DNA of 64,000 bases, taken from NCBI GenBank assembly GCA_029747585.1, contig JAPEVF010000030.1, positions 93,397 to 157,396 on the forward strand, given 5' to 3'. Positions 9,222 to 21,411 of the stretch are shown one piece after another. The notes beneath the pieces are model-generated. The model was given only the letters and a program-made list of their open reading frames with translations, ran no database searches and was not told where the DNA came from. A program made the position numbers and the translations under genes. The number at the start of each line of letters is the position of its first letter. Within the stretch, counting starts at the first letter, position 1. Source of the stretch: Pleurotus djamor. Taxonomy: Eukaryota; Basidiomycota; Agaricomycetes; Agaricales; Pleurotaceae.

Positions 9222-12010
9222 ATGACAGATTCTGCCTTCACGTCAAGTCTGTTGCCCTCAACTGGTCGTTCAAGAATCCCAGCCAACTCTGGCGTTAGCA
9301 ACGGTGCTGGTTACCCAGTGAGCTATTTCTCTTCCTACCTTTTCCTCGCTAAAAGACACCTTCCTGCGTTTAGAGCTCAATATCTGACAAGGTGGGCCGG
9401 AAAACGTCCCTTACATACTACGACTACTTGCAAGTTCTGATGCTAATGGTAGTACTCGCTTTCGCCCTCCCCGGCTCAATGGGGCACACCTTTGCTCATG
9501 GATGTTCCGGAACCGGACGACGATCTACACAATCCAGACCCAAGAAGAGATCGCCGCGTTGATCGTGGAGGAAAATACTTCTCATCAAGAGGTATTGCGA
9601 ATCTCGGGTGTTTGTTAGTTCTTGCAATATGTATGATAATGCTTTTGTAAGTTCCCCTCGTTGTATCATGCTTCATACAGCCTGATGAACCCCACCTTTG
9701 TCAGCGGCGGTGAGCAGTGACTTATTCATTTTGTAGGTAAGTTGTGTTTGCTGATGTTCTCATTCTCCTTGTGCAAGGTTACCCTATCTTGACCCATATG
9801 TTGACTCCCGCCCAGTCTAAACTCGGTGGCTTCAGTCTCGGTGGTATCAACGCGTCCGGGCAGGTCCCGGACATTCCAGGAAACGTAGGGCTCATTGATC
9901 GCGATACCCCGAGATCAGCATATACTAGAAAGAGCCTTCATACCAATGAAGACATGGAGTTGGTTTTCAGCGACGAGTTCAACCTTGATGGTCGCACGTT
10001 TTACCCTGGAGACGACCCGTTCTGGGAGGCTGTCGATTTGCATTACTGGGGAACTGTGTGTTGCTTTTTTCCACACCCTTGTGCTGTGGTCGTTCTAACC
10101 TGGCCATGTTACAGAACGATTTAGAATGGTACGACCCCTCGCAGGCGACAACTCGTGGTGGTGCCCTTCGCTTGACTCTGGAACGTATTGAAAACCTCCT
10201 TGATAACCACAATTTGGAGTATCGGTCCGGAATGGTCTGTCTTCAGATTANTCATATTGCTTTTGTCGTATCATTTANCTTGTTTTTAGATTCAATCTTG
10301 GTAAAGCTCATCCGTCATACAACCTTCTCGTTTTGCTGATTGTCACCCAAGGAATAAGTTCTGTTTTACAGGGGGATTGATTGAAGGTACCCTATATTGC
10401 CTTCGACTCTTTGGGGGAAGCAGGAAGCTCATTTGTCTTTGTAGCTTCCGTCACGCTACCTGGCGCGAACAACATCCCGTTCGTTTTNTCTCTCTCTCCC
10501 GCGTCATATCTTCATCTGCGTCTAACAAGTGACTGTCCCTTCTTAGCGGTTTGTGGCCTGCCGTGTACGCCTCCTCATAATCCCATTGCCCACTTCTTTT
10601 TTATGCCAATCTCCTCTCTAGGTGGACGATGGGAAATTTAGGTCGCGCTGGTTATGGTGCCAGTCTCGAGGGAATGGTAAGACGGTTTGTCTTTCCCTCT
10701 CATGCCGCTAAACATTATCCCAGTGGCCTTACACCTACGATACTTGCGACGTCGGTACCCTTCCTAATCAAACATACCCGGGTACACGACTCCCCCTTGC
10801 TGCTCATCAAGGCGGTGATCCCACCGCTAAAGGTGAACTAGTAAGCTTTTTTATACCACTCGTCCGTGGTGTGTTCTTGCTCATGACGAATTCGTTAGTC
10901 ATATCTTCCTGGTCAACGTCTCTCAGCTTGCACGTGCCCAGGCGAACCACATCCCGGACCTGTCAAGGCCAATGGTGAATACGTGGGTCGTGGTGCTCCT
11001 GAAATTGATATTTTTGAGGCTACCATCCATGATGGTGTTGGATCAGTAGGCTTCCGTTAAATCGCGGGTTACTTGAACCCCGTCTGATTCATGTGCCTCT
11101 CAAGGTTTCCATGTCATCTCAATGGGCACCCTTCAATGTATACTTTTTCACCCATCTCTCCGATTCTGCCTTTGTTGATCTCGGTCCTCTTCGTTTCACA
11201 GGCGGGATATGTCTGGCAAAACACATCTGACAACATTCAGTTCCACGATGGTGACCGTACCGTTTTGAATACCTATGCGGGAGGTGCGTGGTAGCTGATA
11301 TTCTGCTCATGCTACTGCTTGTCTTCTTACTTTACATCCTCAGGCACCTTCCAACAATGCACCAGTGGTCTTTCCATCACTAATCAAGACTGCTATGAAC
11401 TGAATGCCGGATGTTTTGCACCGTATGGGTTTGAATATAAACCAGGGTAATTCACTTCAATAATACGCGGCGTCTCATGATCAGTTTCTCATACGCCGCC
11501 AGATTCGANGATGCTTACATCACTTGGTTCAATGATGCTACTCCAGCGTGGACCCTCATTGCTCGTGGATTGGGACCCGACACCGCAGTTGAAATTGGGG
11601 CTCGACCAATCCCACAGGAACCCATGGTTAGTAACCTTTTGCTCTCTATCAAGCTTTTCCTTGCTAACATCGCGTTCACACAGTACATCATTGCGAACTT
11701 GGGTTTCTCACCCAACTTTCCGCCAATCGACTACGAGCATCTCACTTTCCCAGCGACTATGTCAATTGACTATATCCGCGTTTATCAACCCGTAGGAAAG
11801 AAGAACTATGGCTGCGACCCAGTGAATTTTCCCACCGCTGCATATATCAATGCGTATGTTGTCTCTCCTTTGACCCCAGCTCTCAGAAAACTCTTATATC
11901 TGTGTAGATACCCCGGTGCCTATGCCAACCCGAACTACACTCTTTGGGAACAATATGATAACCAGGTCTTCCCGAAAAACAGGATTCAAAATGGTGGTAC
12001 CTGCGATTAA
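9222..12010 (+). CDS. KRE6: KRE6/SKN1-family beta-1,6-glucan synthesis protein (GH16-like)
   Basis: Type II membrane protein of the secretory pathway needed for beta-1,6-glucan of the cell wall. I place 18 exons: 9222-9317, 9453-9646, 9705-9709, 9778-10055, 10115-10234, 10290-10300, 10352-10386, 10445-10478, 10547-10564, 10622-10676, 10724-10840, 10899-11045, 11105-11137, 11202-11283, 11344-11446, 11503-11626, 11684-11853, 11908-12010. They close exactly to 574 residues. Order: short cytoplasmic tail with [10 protein letters not shown] and [17 protein letters not shown], one membrane segment at about 80-105, then the luminal glucanase-like domain with [40 protein letters not shown], the GH16-type acidic motif EIDIFEA, and PIPQEPMYIIANLG. 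Two exons are only 5 and 11 nt; both are required to recover conserved residues. The symbol is given by family; SKN1-type paralogues cannot be excluded. Confidence 0.93.
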
Positions 12011-12599
12011 GACATTTAAGAACACGCTGCTCCCCCTTCCATTTGAAACCGTTCCACATAACCTGGCCACATGCACCAAGACCTTCTCACTGGCATCCTG
12101 TATTACAAGTCAGCTCTGGGGTTCCCTTGTCGACCAAGTTATCCCTCTTCTTCAGCCTTTCGCAATGTGGTATATTTTAGGTGACATTGAAACCTTGCGA
12201 GCGTGTTCACAAATTTGCTTATATTGATTGATGATTTCCTGTCTTTACTTTGACCTTGCACCGTTTTCGGTGCGTATTATAACCCACCCGCCCTTTACCT
12301 TGCTTGCAAGGTCTATCCAAGATATAGATTTATGTCGTGCTTACCCTAGAATTGGATGCAATTCAGCCAAGAGTAGAATTGTCGTGAAACCGTTAAGAGG
12401 ATATCAAGGTTCGGTTGATGACGAAAACGATGACAACGAGGGACACGACGAACGCGGAACGACGAGAAGGTAATATTACTGGTCGGCGGTCGGTGAACAT
12501 GAGAGAGGTATATTAGCCCGATGATCAAGCGTCCTTGTCAATATCACATATAGATAGATCCCAAGAGAGCGAATAGACAGTTTGCGAGAGTTCAAACAG
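12011..12599. other. Intergenic, no gene seen
   Basis: Downstream flank of the glucan-synthesis gene. AT-richer than its surroundings, with only short overlapping ORFs on both strands and no recognisable motif. Confidence 0.5.
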
Positions 12600-13037
12600 T
12601 TACATCGAGCATCGGTTTCCTGGTCTAGCAGCATAACGAAAGAGTTGTCGACTGGGAGCACGGTGTGTATTCCTAACGTCGATCTTCTTCCAAGGAAGCG
12701 TACGTGTACGACCAAGTCCTCGACGAATACCAGGTCCCAAAGGCGAAGGCACGCGTGGAATGTACCGGTTCCAGGACAAGAGCGTCCGTTCGTACGAAGT
12801 GGCTGACCGAGAGAGCATGAAAGTATCCACCATTTTGAAGGACGCGAGCGACGAGTCCAAGCGAGTTAGAAGAAGCTTCCGAGGGCCAGCCAGTGTTGTA
12901 GGTGGACCAGGAATTACAGGATTTCCTTGAGTGGATTTCAAAGCTGCCACCAGGATCGCAAGTTTGGAGTTGTGTTGGTCAAGTCGCATCATTGCAAGAT
13001 TTTCTGTTTGGTTGACCAGCTCTGGGACGCCAATCAC
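12600..13037 (-). other. Open frame downstream of the small membrane protein; status unclear
   Basis: A 145-codon minus-strand frame with no convincing ATG lies directly 3' of the small membrane protein gene. It could be a further exon of that gene, but the only splice pair I see (GTACCA... to GCTAG, about 28 nt) is too short to trust. The translation is Arg/Pro-rich and matches nothing I know. It may instead be untranslated sequence. Confidence 0.2.
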
Positions 13038-13071
13038 GGATTCTTCGTCACCTTGGACCTAGCGCAGCTCA

Positions 13072-13347
13072 TTAGACAGTGGTACTCCACTCAAAGGGCG
13101 AAATAATGATGCATGCCTTGGTATTTTCGTCTGGATCAGGGCGAGATTCGCTCGAAGGTTGAGCACAAACGCGTGCAGTGCGTAACCTCCACCAGCTCCA
13201 GATGATGATGATGGCGATGAGGCCGACTACGAATGCGGCCAAGATGCCAGCGACGACGCGAAGGACCAATGTAACTGCGGGAGGGGCGACAGTACGAGTA
13301 GGCGATGCTAAAAGAGTGTCGTATTTAGAGATGTGCTTAGAGTCCAT
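13072..13347 (-). CDS. Small single-pass membrane protein, unrecognised
   Basis: A 91-residue frame starts at the ATG at 13347. After about 25 polar residues it has one strong hydrophobic segment (about 27-48, with AGILAAFVVGLIAIIIIW) followed by a WWRLRTAR basic stretch, then a polar acidic tail ending in WSTTV. By the positive-inside rule the C-terminal part would be cytosolic. There is no signal peptide. It could continue into the open frame at 12600-13037 if an intron is present. It is transcribed away from the P450 gene. No family recognised; a coding role rests only on the clear membrane segment. Confidence 0.45.
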   Translation of the reverse strand: MDSKHISKYDTLLASPTRTVAPPAVTLVLRVVAGILAAFVVGLIAIIIIWSWWRLRTARVCAQPSSESRPDPDENTKACIIISPFEWSTTV

Positions 13348-13765
13348 TATGACCTTTTGTGCAAGTAGAGACAGGCGAGGTAGTTGGAAGTAAGAAAGAA
13401 AGGAATGAAGAGAGTGCAACTCGAGTTGATGAGTTTTGATCAAGGTCGCCCCTAAGTCAGAGGGGTCTTCCCACGCTTAGAAGAGTTCTGACTCCGTTTC
13501 AACTGTTCCCTCCAAGTACTCAGACGGTCTCACATAGGCCATCAGGTATTCCCAAGCTGCAATTGCATCCGTTACTTCTGATGCTTACGGCCAGAATCTC
13601 AAGATATAGGGATCAATCACCTGCGGTACAGGCAAGCTAGATACATACCAGAGACGCCGGGCCTCGCACTCAAGTTACTACTATACTTAGAACTTGTTCC
13701 CATCGAACTGCTCACAAGAACAATCTGTAACAGCACCTCCAGGGCGTATTTAAAGGGCCCAATGG
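13348..13765. promoter_or_regulatory. Divergent promoter region upstream of the P450
   Basis: A gap of 418 bases lies between two outward-facing starts. A TATTTAAAGG element at about 13748-13757, only about 10-20 bases before the P450 ATG at 13766, resembles a TATA box but is closer to the start codon than usual, so it may be coincidental or the true start may be the later ATG at 13802. No other element recognised. Confidence 0.35.
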
Positions 13766-15746
13766 ATGGCTAATGGACTCAGTACTCAACTCCCACCAGC
13801 AATGTTTACCTATAGCATTCCAACTGCTGGCTCTGTCGTTTCCCTCGCTGAACCGGCTTTCATAACCCGTGTCGCTCTCGCCGCATTCTTGGTGGTGGTT
13901 GCAGCTCTATACCTCGTCCCATCCTCTCAACCATCAACAGAAGTTACTCGACTGGGAGGTCTCTCCTTTCTGACTGCGTCGCGGAGCTTCTTCAACCGCC
14001 GTTATGATTTCCTCTGGAACCATTTCAAGGCTACTGGGCAACAAATGTTTCGTTTTCCTGTTCTACACGTCAGTCCTCAAGCTATGCTCTTGCTTCCATT
14101 TTCCCAGGTCAGATCATCCTTTAGCACTCTGTAGTCGCTATGAAAGGCGAAGCATCAAGGATGGTAATCTTCGGCGACAAAAATTTGGATATATTCGCGG
14201 CCTACAGGAAGCTCATGGGAGGCTCCCCAGAAATCGATATGCTTGAAAATACCACCGCGATGGCCGAAGATGATAATTCGGGCTTCAATAAACGTTTACT
14301 CACCATCCTCCGAAAAGACCGCCTCCAAGCCAGTGCGTAAACATCCCTGGTCTTATCATGCTGTTGATCACGTACACTTTGCTGGCAGTTCTACCTCTGC
14401 TATTTGCTGATATAAACAGACGCATGCTTCTTTGGGGACAAGAAGGCCAAATCAACCCACTAAAGGAACTATATGATGTTCGTGACGCAATTATGAACGA
14501 ACGCGTGATCTGTGCTAACCTACGGTAATAAGCTCGCTTTCCAAATGATCGTTCGAATGGCCACATGTTCCGAGTTGGCTGAAGATAAGGAAGCGGTCAC
14601 TCAACTCTCGGACAACTTCGAGAAGCTTGAGCGGAACGCGACGCTTCTCTCCCTTCTTCTCTCATGGTTCCCAGGCTCGGCCAAAAAGGCTCAACGAGAG
14701 GCCACAGCTGCAATGTTCAACACTATCGATCACTATGTTGACTTACGCAGGAAAGCAGGCGCCTCTTCAGCCGAAGCAATCGACATGCTCCTCCAAGAAG
14801 GTTGCGACGGCTTGACTATCCATTGTGTGCGTCCATGGACCCTTGCATACTATCTTATGGAAAAGCGTGACTCCTTTGTTCTTCAGTTCGTGTTGAAAGT
14901 CATATATGCTGGTATCATCAACACAGGAATTCACTGTATGTACCACCTCTACATCATTTCACGAGCTCTTTGAGTTGAAATTTCTATAGCGTACTGGGTT
15001 ATGGTATACCTTGCGTCATACCCCGAGTGGAAAGCCAGAGTCGCATCCGAAATAAATAAACTCCTCGATAAATACGCCCCAGAATCAACAGAACCCGTCC
15101 ACCACCGCTTATCCTCAATTCCTGTCTCAGCCTGGGAAGACAACATCCCGACTATGGATCTTTTCATTCGCGAAACCCTTAGGTTAACGCAGAACAGTAC
15201 CGCCCTCCGACGGAACGTCCTCGAGGATATCAAAATCGACGGCAAAATCATCAAGAAAGGCGATTATCTTGCGTACTCCTTAGCCGACGTCCATCTTGAT
15301 CCCGAGATCTACAAGGACCCTCACAAGTTTGATCCAAGTAGATTTGAAGTGGGTAGGCAAGAAGACCAGAAGGGTACGTGGTCATACTTAGCCTGGGGAG
15401 CAGGTGAGCATAACTGTCCAAGTTCGCTTCAATTGTGCTCTAAGAATCCATCGCTGGCATAACTTCCGATTCTACGGGTCTAGGTCGTCACCCTTGTTCC
15501 GGCATGAAAGTGGCGAAGTTAGAGATCAAGGCTACGGTTGCCATGTTTCTAACTGCGTATGAATTTGAACTTGTCGATGAAACTGGGTTATTCCCCAAGT
15601 CTCTTCCTCGACCTAACAAAAACGACATCCACCAGGTTAGTGGCGAGTTAAACCCCCTGCCCCCGCGTCCTATCTACTCCCTATTTTCTTAGGCTCGACC
15701 GCTTGGCAAGCCGTGTTACCTCAAATTCAAACGCGTAGCTGAGTAA
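13766..15746 (+). CDS. Cytochrome P450 monooxygenase
   Basis: Membrane-anchored haem-thiolate oxygenase. Eight exons (13766-14068, 14125-14332, 14389-14477, 14533-14826, 14887-14935, 14990-15403, 15484-15635, 15693-15746) close to 520 residues, a usual P450 length. Seen: an N-terminal membrane anchor at about 30-52, a split I-helix motif AGIINTG, the K-helix ExxR as FIRETLRL, a PERF-region equivalent in FDPSRFE, and the haem loop WGAGRHPCSGM with the cysteine ligand, split by the last-but-one intron. The haem loop has Trp where most P450s have Phe. The pattern resembles the CYP51/CYP7-like side of the family rather than the CYP64-type detoxifiers, but I cannot name the CYP family or the substrate. 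No partner reductase or terpene or polyketide genes lie nearby, so a secondary-metabolite cluster is not supported. Confidence 0.92.
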
Positions 15747-16046
15747 CGGAGACACTACAGCTGCCCAATCCCAGACTCAAGGACTTGTGTAGCTATCTAG
15801 CAGAACTTAAGTTGATGAAGAATTTAGTAGGTTACGGCTACTCGCGTTGCATAAAAAGGTTTGGAGTGAAGATTACATTAATACTACACGAAGAATCCTG
15901 GGGTGTAGAGTAAGTATTGCCGAATCGGAGAGCTTGATATATCGCCAGAGTGCATCAAGTGGACATACGTGCAAGAAATTGTGATCAGATCCAAGTTGAT
16001 AGAGCAGGATGAGAGCATGGCATAAGCACAAAAGGTAGAACCGTAC

Positions 16047-17376
16047 CTAGCACTCAGGACCGACGACGAGCGTCATCAACCCGGTCTCGAGTTCCAGAGA
16101 GAATTCATGTTCCAAGGACTTCTGTATTTGCTTTTGACTGGCTGAAGATATAGGTTTCCAATGAGCTCTACTAGGGGAGTTCTTTGCTTCACAGCGAAGT
16201 TCAACTTTCTGAAGCTGACCCGTCGTAACCAGGATTTGAAGGAGGGAGGATAGAGAGTCGCAACCTGGCGGGTTGATGCAATCAGGGTACGATACCCAAT
16301 AATGCGATACCGAGATATTGAGATGCTGAAGCGAGCTGCGACATGGCAATGCGGCAAGAAAACGAGCGGCCCAAGTAAGGGCGCCATAAAGTGGGGTTAC
16401 GCCAATTTCTGGTGCCAGTTTGAGTGATAAGATAGTTGGTCGCAGAGACACATCAAGCTGATCCCAAGTGGTAGTGTAGTTTGCTACAGAGAGCAATGTA
16501 AGTATTATGCCATCAACGAAGACGACGATATTCACCATGGATGACTAGGTGCTGAAGTGATGTGACCGCGTGTAAAAAACGAGGGAAAATATACGGGGTC
16601 CCAATGTACATGGCCAACTGGGTGTCGAAGTAGCTAAGGGCAGGACATGAGAGGAAGTTTTGCTTCCTCACCCAGTTTTGCACACCTTGAAACTGCAGCG
16701 TTTTCAATCTCGGCATACATACTGGTCCATCTCCAATACCCGCCCATTCGGGGAGCTCATCCACTTCGTCCTCATCATGTTCATCACCGTTGTCTTCATC
16801 CTCTTCATCATCCTCATCCTCTCCGAAACCGGTTATCCAAGTAGTCGACCCAATCGAAATTAAAGCAAGCTCCTCAAGTCTGTCACCACATTCCCCCAAA
16901 AGATGCTTCAGATCTTGCAAGCCCGGTTTGAAGGCCCAACCATAAAGGTACAGGCGCGTCAGTGTCTGCGTGGAAACCAATCTGCACAGACCAATCCTCA
17001 ACGTCCTAGGAAGATATGCCCATCTTTGACCACTTTGCAGTTCTAGGGTGCGAACAGTATTGAACGGCTCGAACCCAACAGCAAAGTGTGCAGGACGTTG
17101 GTCCCGTGGTGATATCAAAACTTGTAGGTGTAGACTTTGAACATAAGAGCCCAGATGTGGTGCCAGAAAGCGAAAGAACGCTAGATCGCGCTCGAAGTAG
17201 TCGTATAGCAGCTCTGTATGACGATATTGGTGATATCGAGCGAGCGACAAGAATGCTCGCGAAACACCTGCGCATTGACGAAGGTAATGCTGCCTCAAAC
17301 CATCGTTGAGGTCATCCGAGATCCAGCTGATGATTTCCGCAAAGATTTCCAGTGGTAAACGAGGGCTTTTATCCAT
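16047..17376 (-). CDS. F-box/leucine-rich-repeat-type protein, copy A
   Basis: Two exons (17376-16536 and 16483-16047) join with a GTGAAT...CTGTAG intron to 425 residues. The N-terminus PRLPLEIFAEIISWI followed by CAGVSRAFLSLARYHQYRH is an F-box-like helix set as found in many agaricomycete proteins; the rest is irregular Leu-rich repeats (RLYLYGWAFKPGLQDLKHLL and LPCRSSLQHLNISVSHY). An acidic insert near residues 210-235 is almost all Asp/Glu. Such proteins are taken to be substrate adaptors of SCF ubiquitin ligases, but the substrate is unknown. It is a clear paralogue of the gene at 24095-25382, which lies on the other strand and points away. Conservation of the HSF leader before the ATG supports this start. 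Confidence 0.8.
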
Positions 17377-17472
17377 GAACGAGTGGCAATGAGACTCTGA
17401 CCTGGTGGTGGTAAGCACAAAAGGATAGCAAGCGCTAATATTCTTTGCTTCAAATTTCCTTACATAAAGTTA

Positions 17473-19027
17473 ATGTCTTCTTCAACGCCTACACCAGCGC
17501 CCCACCATATACTTCGCTTGCACTCTTCTGGGGTCACTTGTCTCTGGGTATCTGACGATAATGAAAGGGTTTACTCTGGGGACGATTCAGGTCTTGTTGT
17601 TGTGACATCGACCCGTTCCCTACGCCCTCTGCTGAGATGGACAGCTCACGAAGACGGACTTCTTGGAATTGAAGAATGGCGGGATCGAATCATAACGTCG
17701 GCTCTCCCTTCCTTTCGACAACAAAGTGCTGATTCAATGCCCTGTTGTCCAGTCACGCCCGGGACAATAAACTGCATATTTGGTCAGCGTATAAGGATCT
17801 TCCTTCAGCTGCGAAAATAGGAAGTTCTGCTACTTCGCCTGTGTCACAGACTCCTCATCTTTGCTACTCTATGGACGTCAACGCTCTTAACTATTGCCGA
17901 TTTTCCTTATTAGCGATCTCGAGCGAATTTCATACCGATGGACTGCCTGAGGGTAGGAAAGTCGATTCCGAAGAGAATGGGGCTTTGGGACAAGCCTTCA
18001 TCGCGTTACCCAACCTAGTGGAATCGTCTTTGGTAGGAGCAAACCTCGCTGCGCTCACAATCATACCTGATTGTCTACAGGCAGATGTGTGGATACTTCC
18101 TTCGTGCCAACGTGTTCACGCTGCAGTTGGTAAGACGCCTGGAAAGGCCATGAAGACAGACGGTCGTGATGAGGCAGGCAAGCTCTCCTAAACGCCTTCA
18201 ATTCGTTCTCGATGAGTTACTCGACAACAGGCATTATCATGTCCTTGCACGTATTCTTCGCAGCCGTTCCGTGCGACGGGGCATCGTCGTCTGGGAGCCA
18301 AGCGGATGAATTACGGCTACTGTGCGCCTACGAGAATGGATCGGTCACTTTGCGCCGTTATACCAACTCATCTAGATCCCATTCTATCGAAGGAAGGGAC
18401 TGGGAAGTTATCTGGACTTCTAAACTTCATGCTGAGTCCGGTACGCTTGCTCAACATGAAGGTCAACGAGCCACTTGGATGATGCTATTAAATCATAGTC
18501 ATGTCAATGCGTGTCTCGAGGGACAACTCTTTCGCGCTTTCTGTTTCTGCAGACCACATTGTTGGCAGTTACAATCTCACAGTAAGAGCCTCTGCCCATC
18601 GGCTTCGTGACTCGACTCATCATCAACAGTCGTCAAGTGCCGAATCGACGGCTTTCCGAAGCAAGCACGCAGGTCACGGTGCGATTGCCATCCGTGACGA
18701 CGGGAAGGTTTGTGCCATTGGAGGCTGGGATGGAAAGTAGGTCGTATTGTTACTCATGTTTCTCGCCTTGATGAAAGATTGTAATTTATCAGAATACGCC
18801 TTCTTTCAACGAGGACCATGAAACCCCTCGGCACATTGAGCTATCATAAACAAGGCTGTCAAGCTGTTGAATTCGCTCGAAATTCGACCTCGTCGAGTCA
18901 AATAGAAGAGGATGCCGACGAGTTCGATGCTGAAGTACTGGAATCTAGGCAGAGGTGGTTGTTCGGAGGGAGTAAAGATGCACGGGTTACAATTTGGGCG
19001 TTGATGGACTTCTCAAAAGGCTCTTGA
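17473..19027 (+). CDS. ASA1: ASTRA-associated protein 1, WD40 repeat protein
   Basis: Asa1 is a WD40 beta-propeller partner of the ASTRA/TTT chaperone complex that matures PI3-kinase-like kinases such as Tra1 and TOR. Six exons (17473-17696, 17753-18032, 18081-18165, 18231-18440, 18499-18736, 18793-19027) close to 423 residues. Characteristic stretches are TPAPHHILRLHSSGVTCLWV at the start, GLLGIEEWRDRIIT, CYSMDVNALNYCRF, ALPNLVESSL, RLLCAYENGSVTLRRY, and near the end FGGSKDARVTIWALMDF. The exon 3 to 4 junction is the least certain. The next gene starts 230 bases downstream in the same direction. Confidence 0.9.
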
Positions 19028-19257
19028 CTACATAATCCCAATCCGTATGATATGTCTCTGTAGGCTAATATACACGCAAGGACTATTCATACCATCCAAG
19101 CAAAATATCACTGCCGTTGCAGTGGGGGGTTGGAGAATGGTTCAAAACGCAGGAATAGGGGGTAGAGCGCTCGCTCCTATCTGTATTGGCGCCCGCTGTG
19201 GCCAACTTCTGAGTCTCGCACCAACTTCCTCTTCACCACATCCAACTTTATCCAGGA

Positions 19258-21411
19258 ATGAGTGCACAGGTCGCCTCTTCATCTGAATCTAATGCCATCT
19301 TACCTGAATCTACCTCAATGCGCTCTATGAAGGTACCCTCTTTTTCCTCACTACCAGCCACTCTCCATTCTGAGTCTGAGGTCTTGTTCATCAGCGGAAA
19401 CTAGATGATGCCTTCTCAATCTTAGATGATGCGGTGGGGACGTCTGAACAGCCTATAGCACCTCCACCTACGAAGAAAACGGCGACGTCAAGATCTTTCT
19501 ACTCAACTTTGGCCAAGTACGGGATCAAGTCGAAACCTAAGGAGGCACCAGTGTCCGTCGTCTCCTTACCATATGACTCTTTGACTAGATTTGACACGCT
19601 CTATAGGATTCCAGATAGGACTGATAGTATAAAAGGACTGTCTAAGCCAACTCCACATCTTTCGGCCATTCTGCATCGTGCCGCGACGCGTACTCGGAAG
19701 GCACTTCCCTCCTTCAAAAGCTCATCATCCATCTCCACTACTTCTCCGAGTACACCACTAAGCTCGGCACCTTCTGGTGTAGAATATAGACCCTCGTCTA
19801 CAGCCTCTTTCCTTTCACGACTTGCCACGTTCAAATTGGCTACTTACGCGAACAAACCAGTTGCTATTGACGCGGTTGCTGCGGCGAAGTGTGGTTGGAT
19901 AAATGACGGGAAGGATAGGTTGCTTTGTAGGATATGTCGCGCTTCATGGGTTGTTGTTGGTCGGGAAGGCATGTCGCGGGATGCTGGTGAGTTGCGTGTC
20001 ATTTTTGCGCGTCGCGTGACACTAAGGATTTCGTGCAGGAAATACGCTGGTTGAAAAGCAACGTCAGTCGCTGGTTCAATCTCATAAAGATGGGTGCCCT
20101 TGGAAGACAAGACAGTGTGATGGTATGGATGTGTACTGTCTCGCTGAGTATTTCTGACCTTGTACTTCAGATTCCATATATCGTATCCAACTCAAACCGC
20201 CCGCAAGCATGGCTCAAGAGTTGAAATCAACTGCTCTGACCCTTGAACCAGTGCTTGAAGGGGTCGAAATCAAGCATCCTCTAGTAAGACCCCGAGTACA
20301 ACGACTCATTCGTCATCTAATAATATCTCTAGACTTTGGCCCAAGTTAACTCACTGCGAACAGCCGTTAGCTTCGTCGCTCTTCCGCCTTCGCTGTCTGA
20401 CCTCAACCTCGTCCCCCCTAACAATGAAAACGCGACTGAGTCATCCCCTCCCCCATTGGAACCCTCTGAAACCGCTCTACTTACTTCACTCTTCGGATGG
20501 ACCGTCGCGCCACAAACCACTGCTGACCGGTTTATATCTTACGGATCTATATCACGCGTTACCTCGCGACTTCCTTCGCGTTCGGGTACTCCATCTCTTT
20601 CGCGAGCAACATCTATCCAACCATCTACACCCCGGACCGTGCCACGATCAACACCGTCCGCTTCACCTTCCATCTCACCCGCCAAATCTACTTCGATATC
20701 AACAGCTGGTATTGCACCGAGTTCACGAAGGGTTTCTCGGACAACTGATAAACAAAGCAAGAATGACAGTGCCTTGCTTCACTGTCAACTCTGTCAACGT
20801 CGTGTGGGATTGTGGGCGTTTGCGGCGCCTTCTTCTGGCAACCCATCAACGACTCAACCTACATCGACCTCTACTGACGCTGATGCATCTACATCTCCTG
20901 TAGAAACATCAGATCCATCACCAACACATGCTACTACACCCTCGAGACCCCCGAGAAGACAGTTTGATCTCCTAAAAGAGCATCGTTCATACTGTCCGTA
21001 TGTCATCAAATCGACCATCGTCCCCGCCTTACCCGTCCCCCTACCATCAAATGAAGGATCTCAATCGAATGATTCGTCGCGCTTCAACTTTTCGTTATAT
21101 TCATTGAGTTCACAGGCGCTCACAGCTGCTGGGGTGAATAATGCGATGGAAGGCTGGCGTGCGGTGTTTACAATCGTGTTGCGTTACGGGCTGAGCCAGA
21201 GGCAGCGTAAACTCGGGAGAAGTCCAACTGTCGGTGGGTCGACTGAGACGGTTGATGTTGATATGGCGGACGTTGGTGGGGTCGAAGCGATGGTCGAAGG
21301 AGTGAAGCGACGCGGGGTAAGTCTATTTCGTCCCCACTACAACCTCCGTGGTCACTGACCTGTTCCTAGGGACGAGATTTATTGCGGTATGTCAAGGGTC
21401 TTTTGGGATAG
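19258..21411 (+). CDS. RSM1: C3HC zinc-finger protein of the RSM1/NIPA family
   Basis: Fungal Rsm1 is linked to mRNA export, and animal NIPA is an F-box-like ubiquitin adaptor with the same zinc finger. Six exons (19258-19332, 19395-19986, 20039-20122, 20171-20283, 20333-21316, 21370-21411) close to 629 residues. The KRKLDDAF leader spans the first splice. The first zinc-binding module is CGWINDGKDRLLCRICRASW followed by the downstream His/Cys pair in QSHKDGCPWKTRQC (C3HC). A second module follows at LLHCQLCQRRVGLWAF and a late HRSYCPYV. Ser/Thr/Pro-rich linkers separate them. The C-terminal GGRDLLRYVKGLLG lies on a 42 nt exon. The family is clear; the choice of RSM1 over NIPA is only naming. 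Confidence 0.86.

Noticed and set aside
13766..15746. P450 as part of a secondary-metabolite cluster
   Set aside because: Neighbours are a glucan-synthesis gene, a small membrane protein and an F-box protein; no synthase, transferase or pathway regulator nearby.
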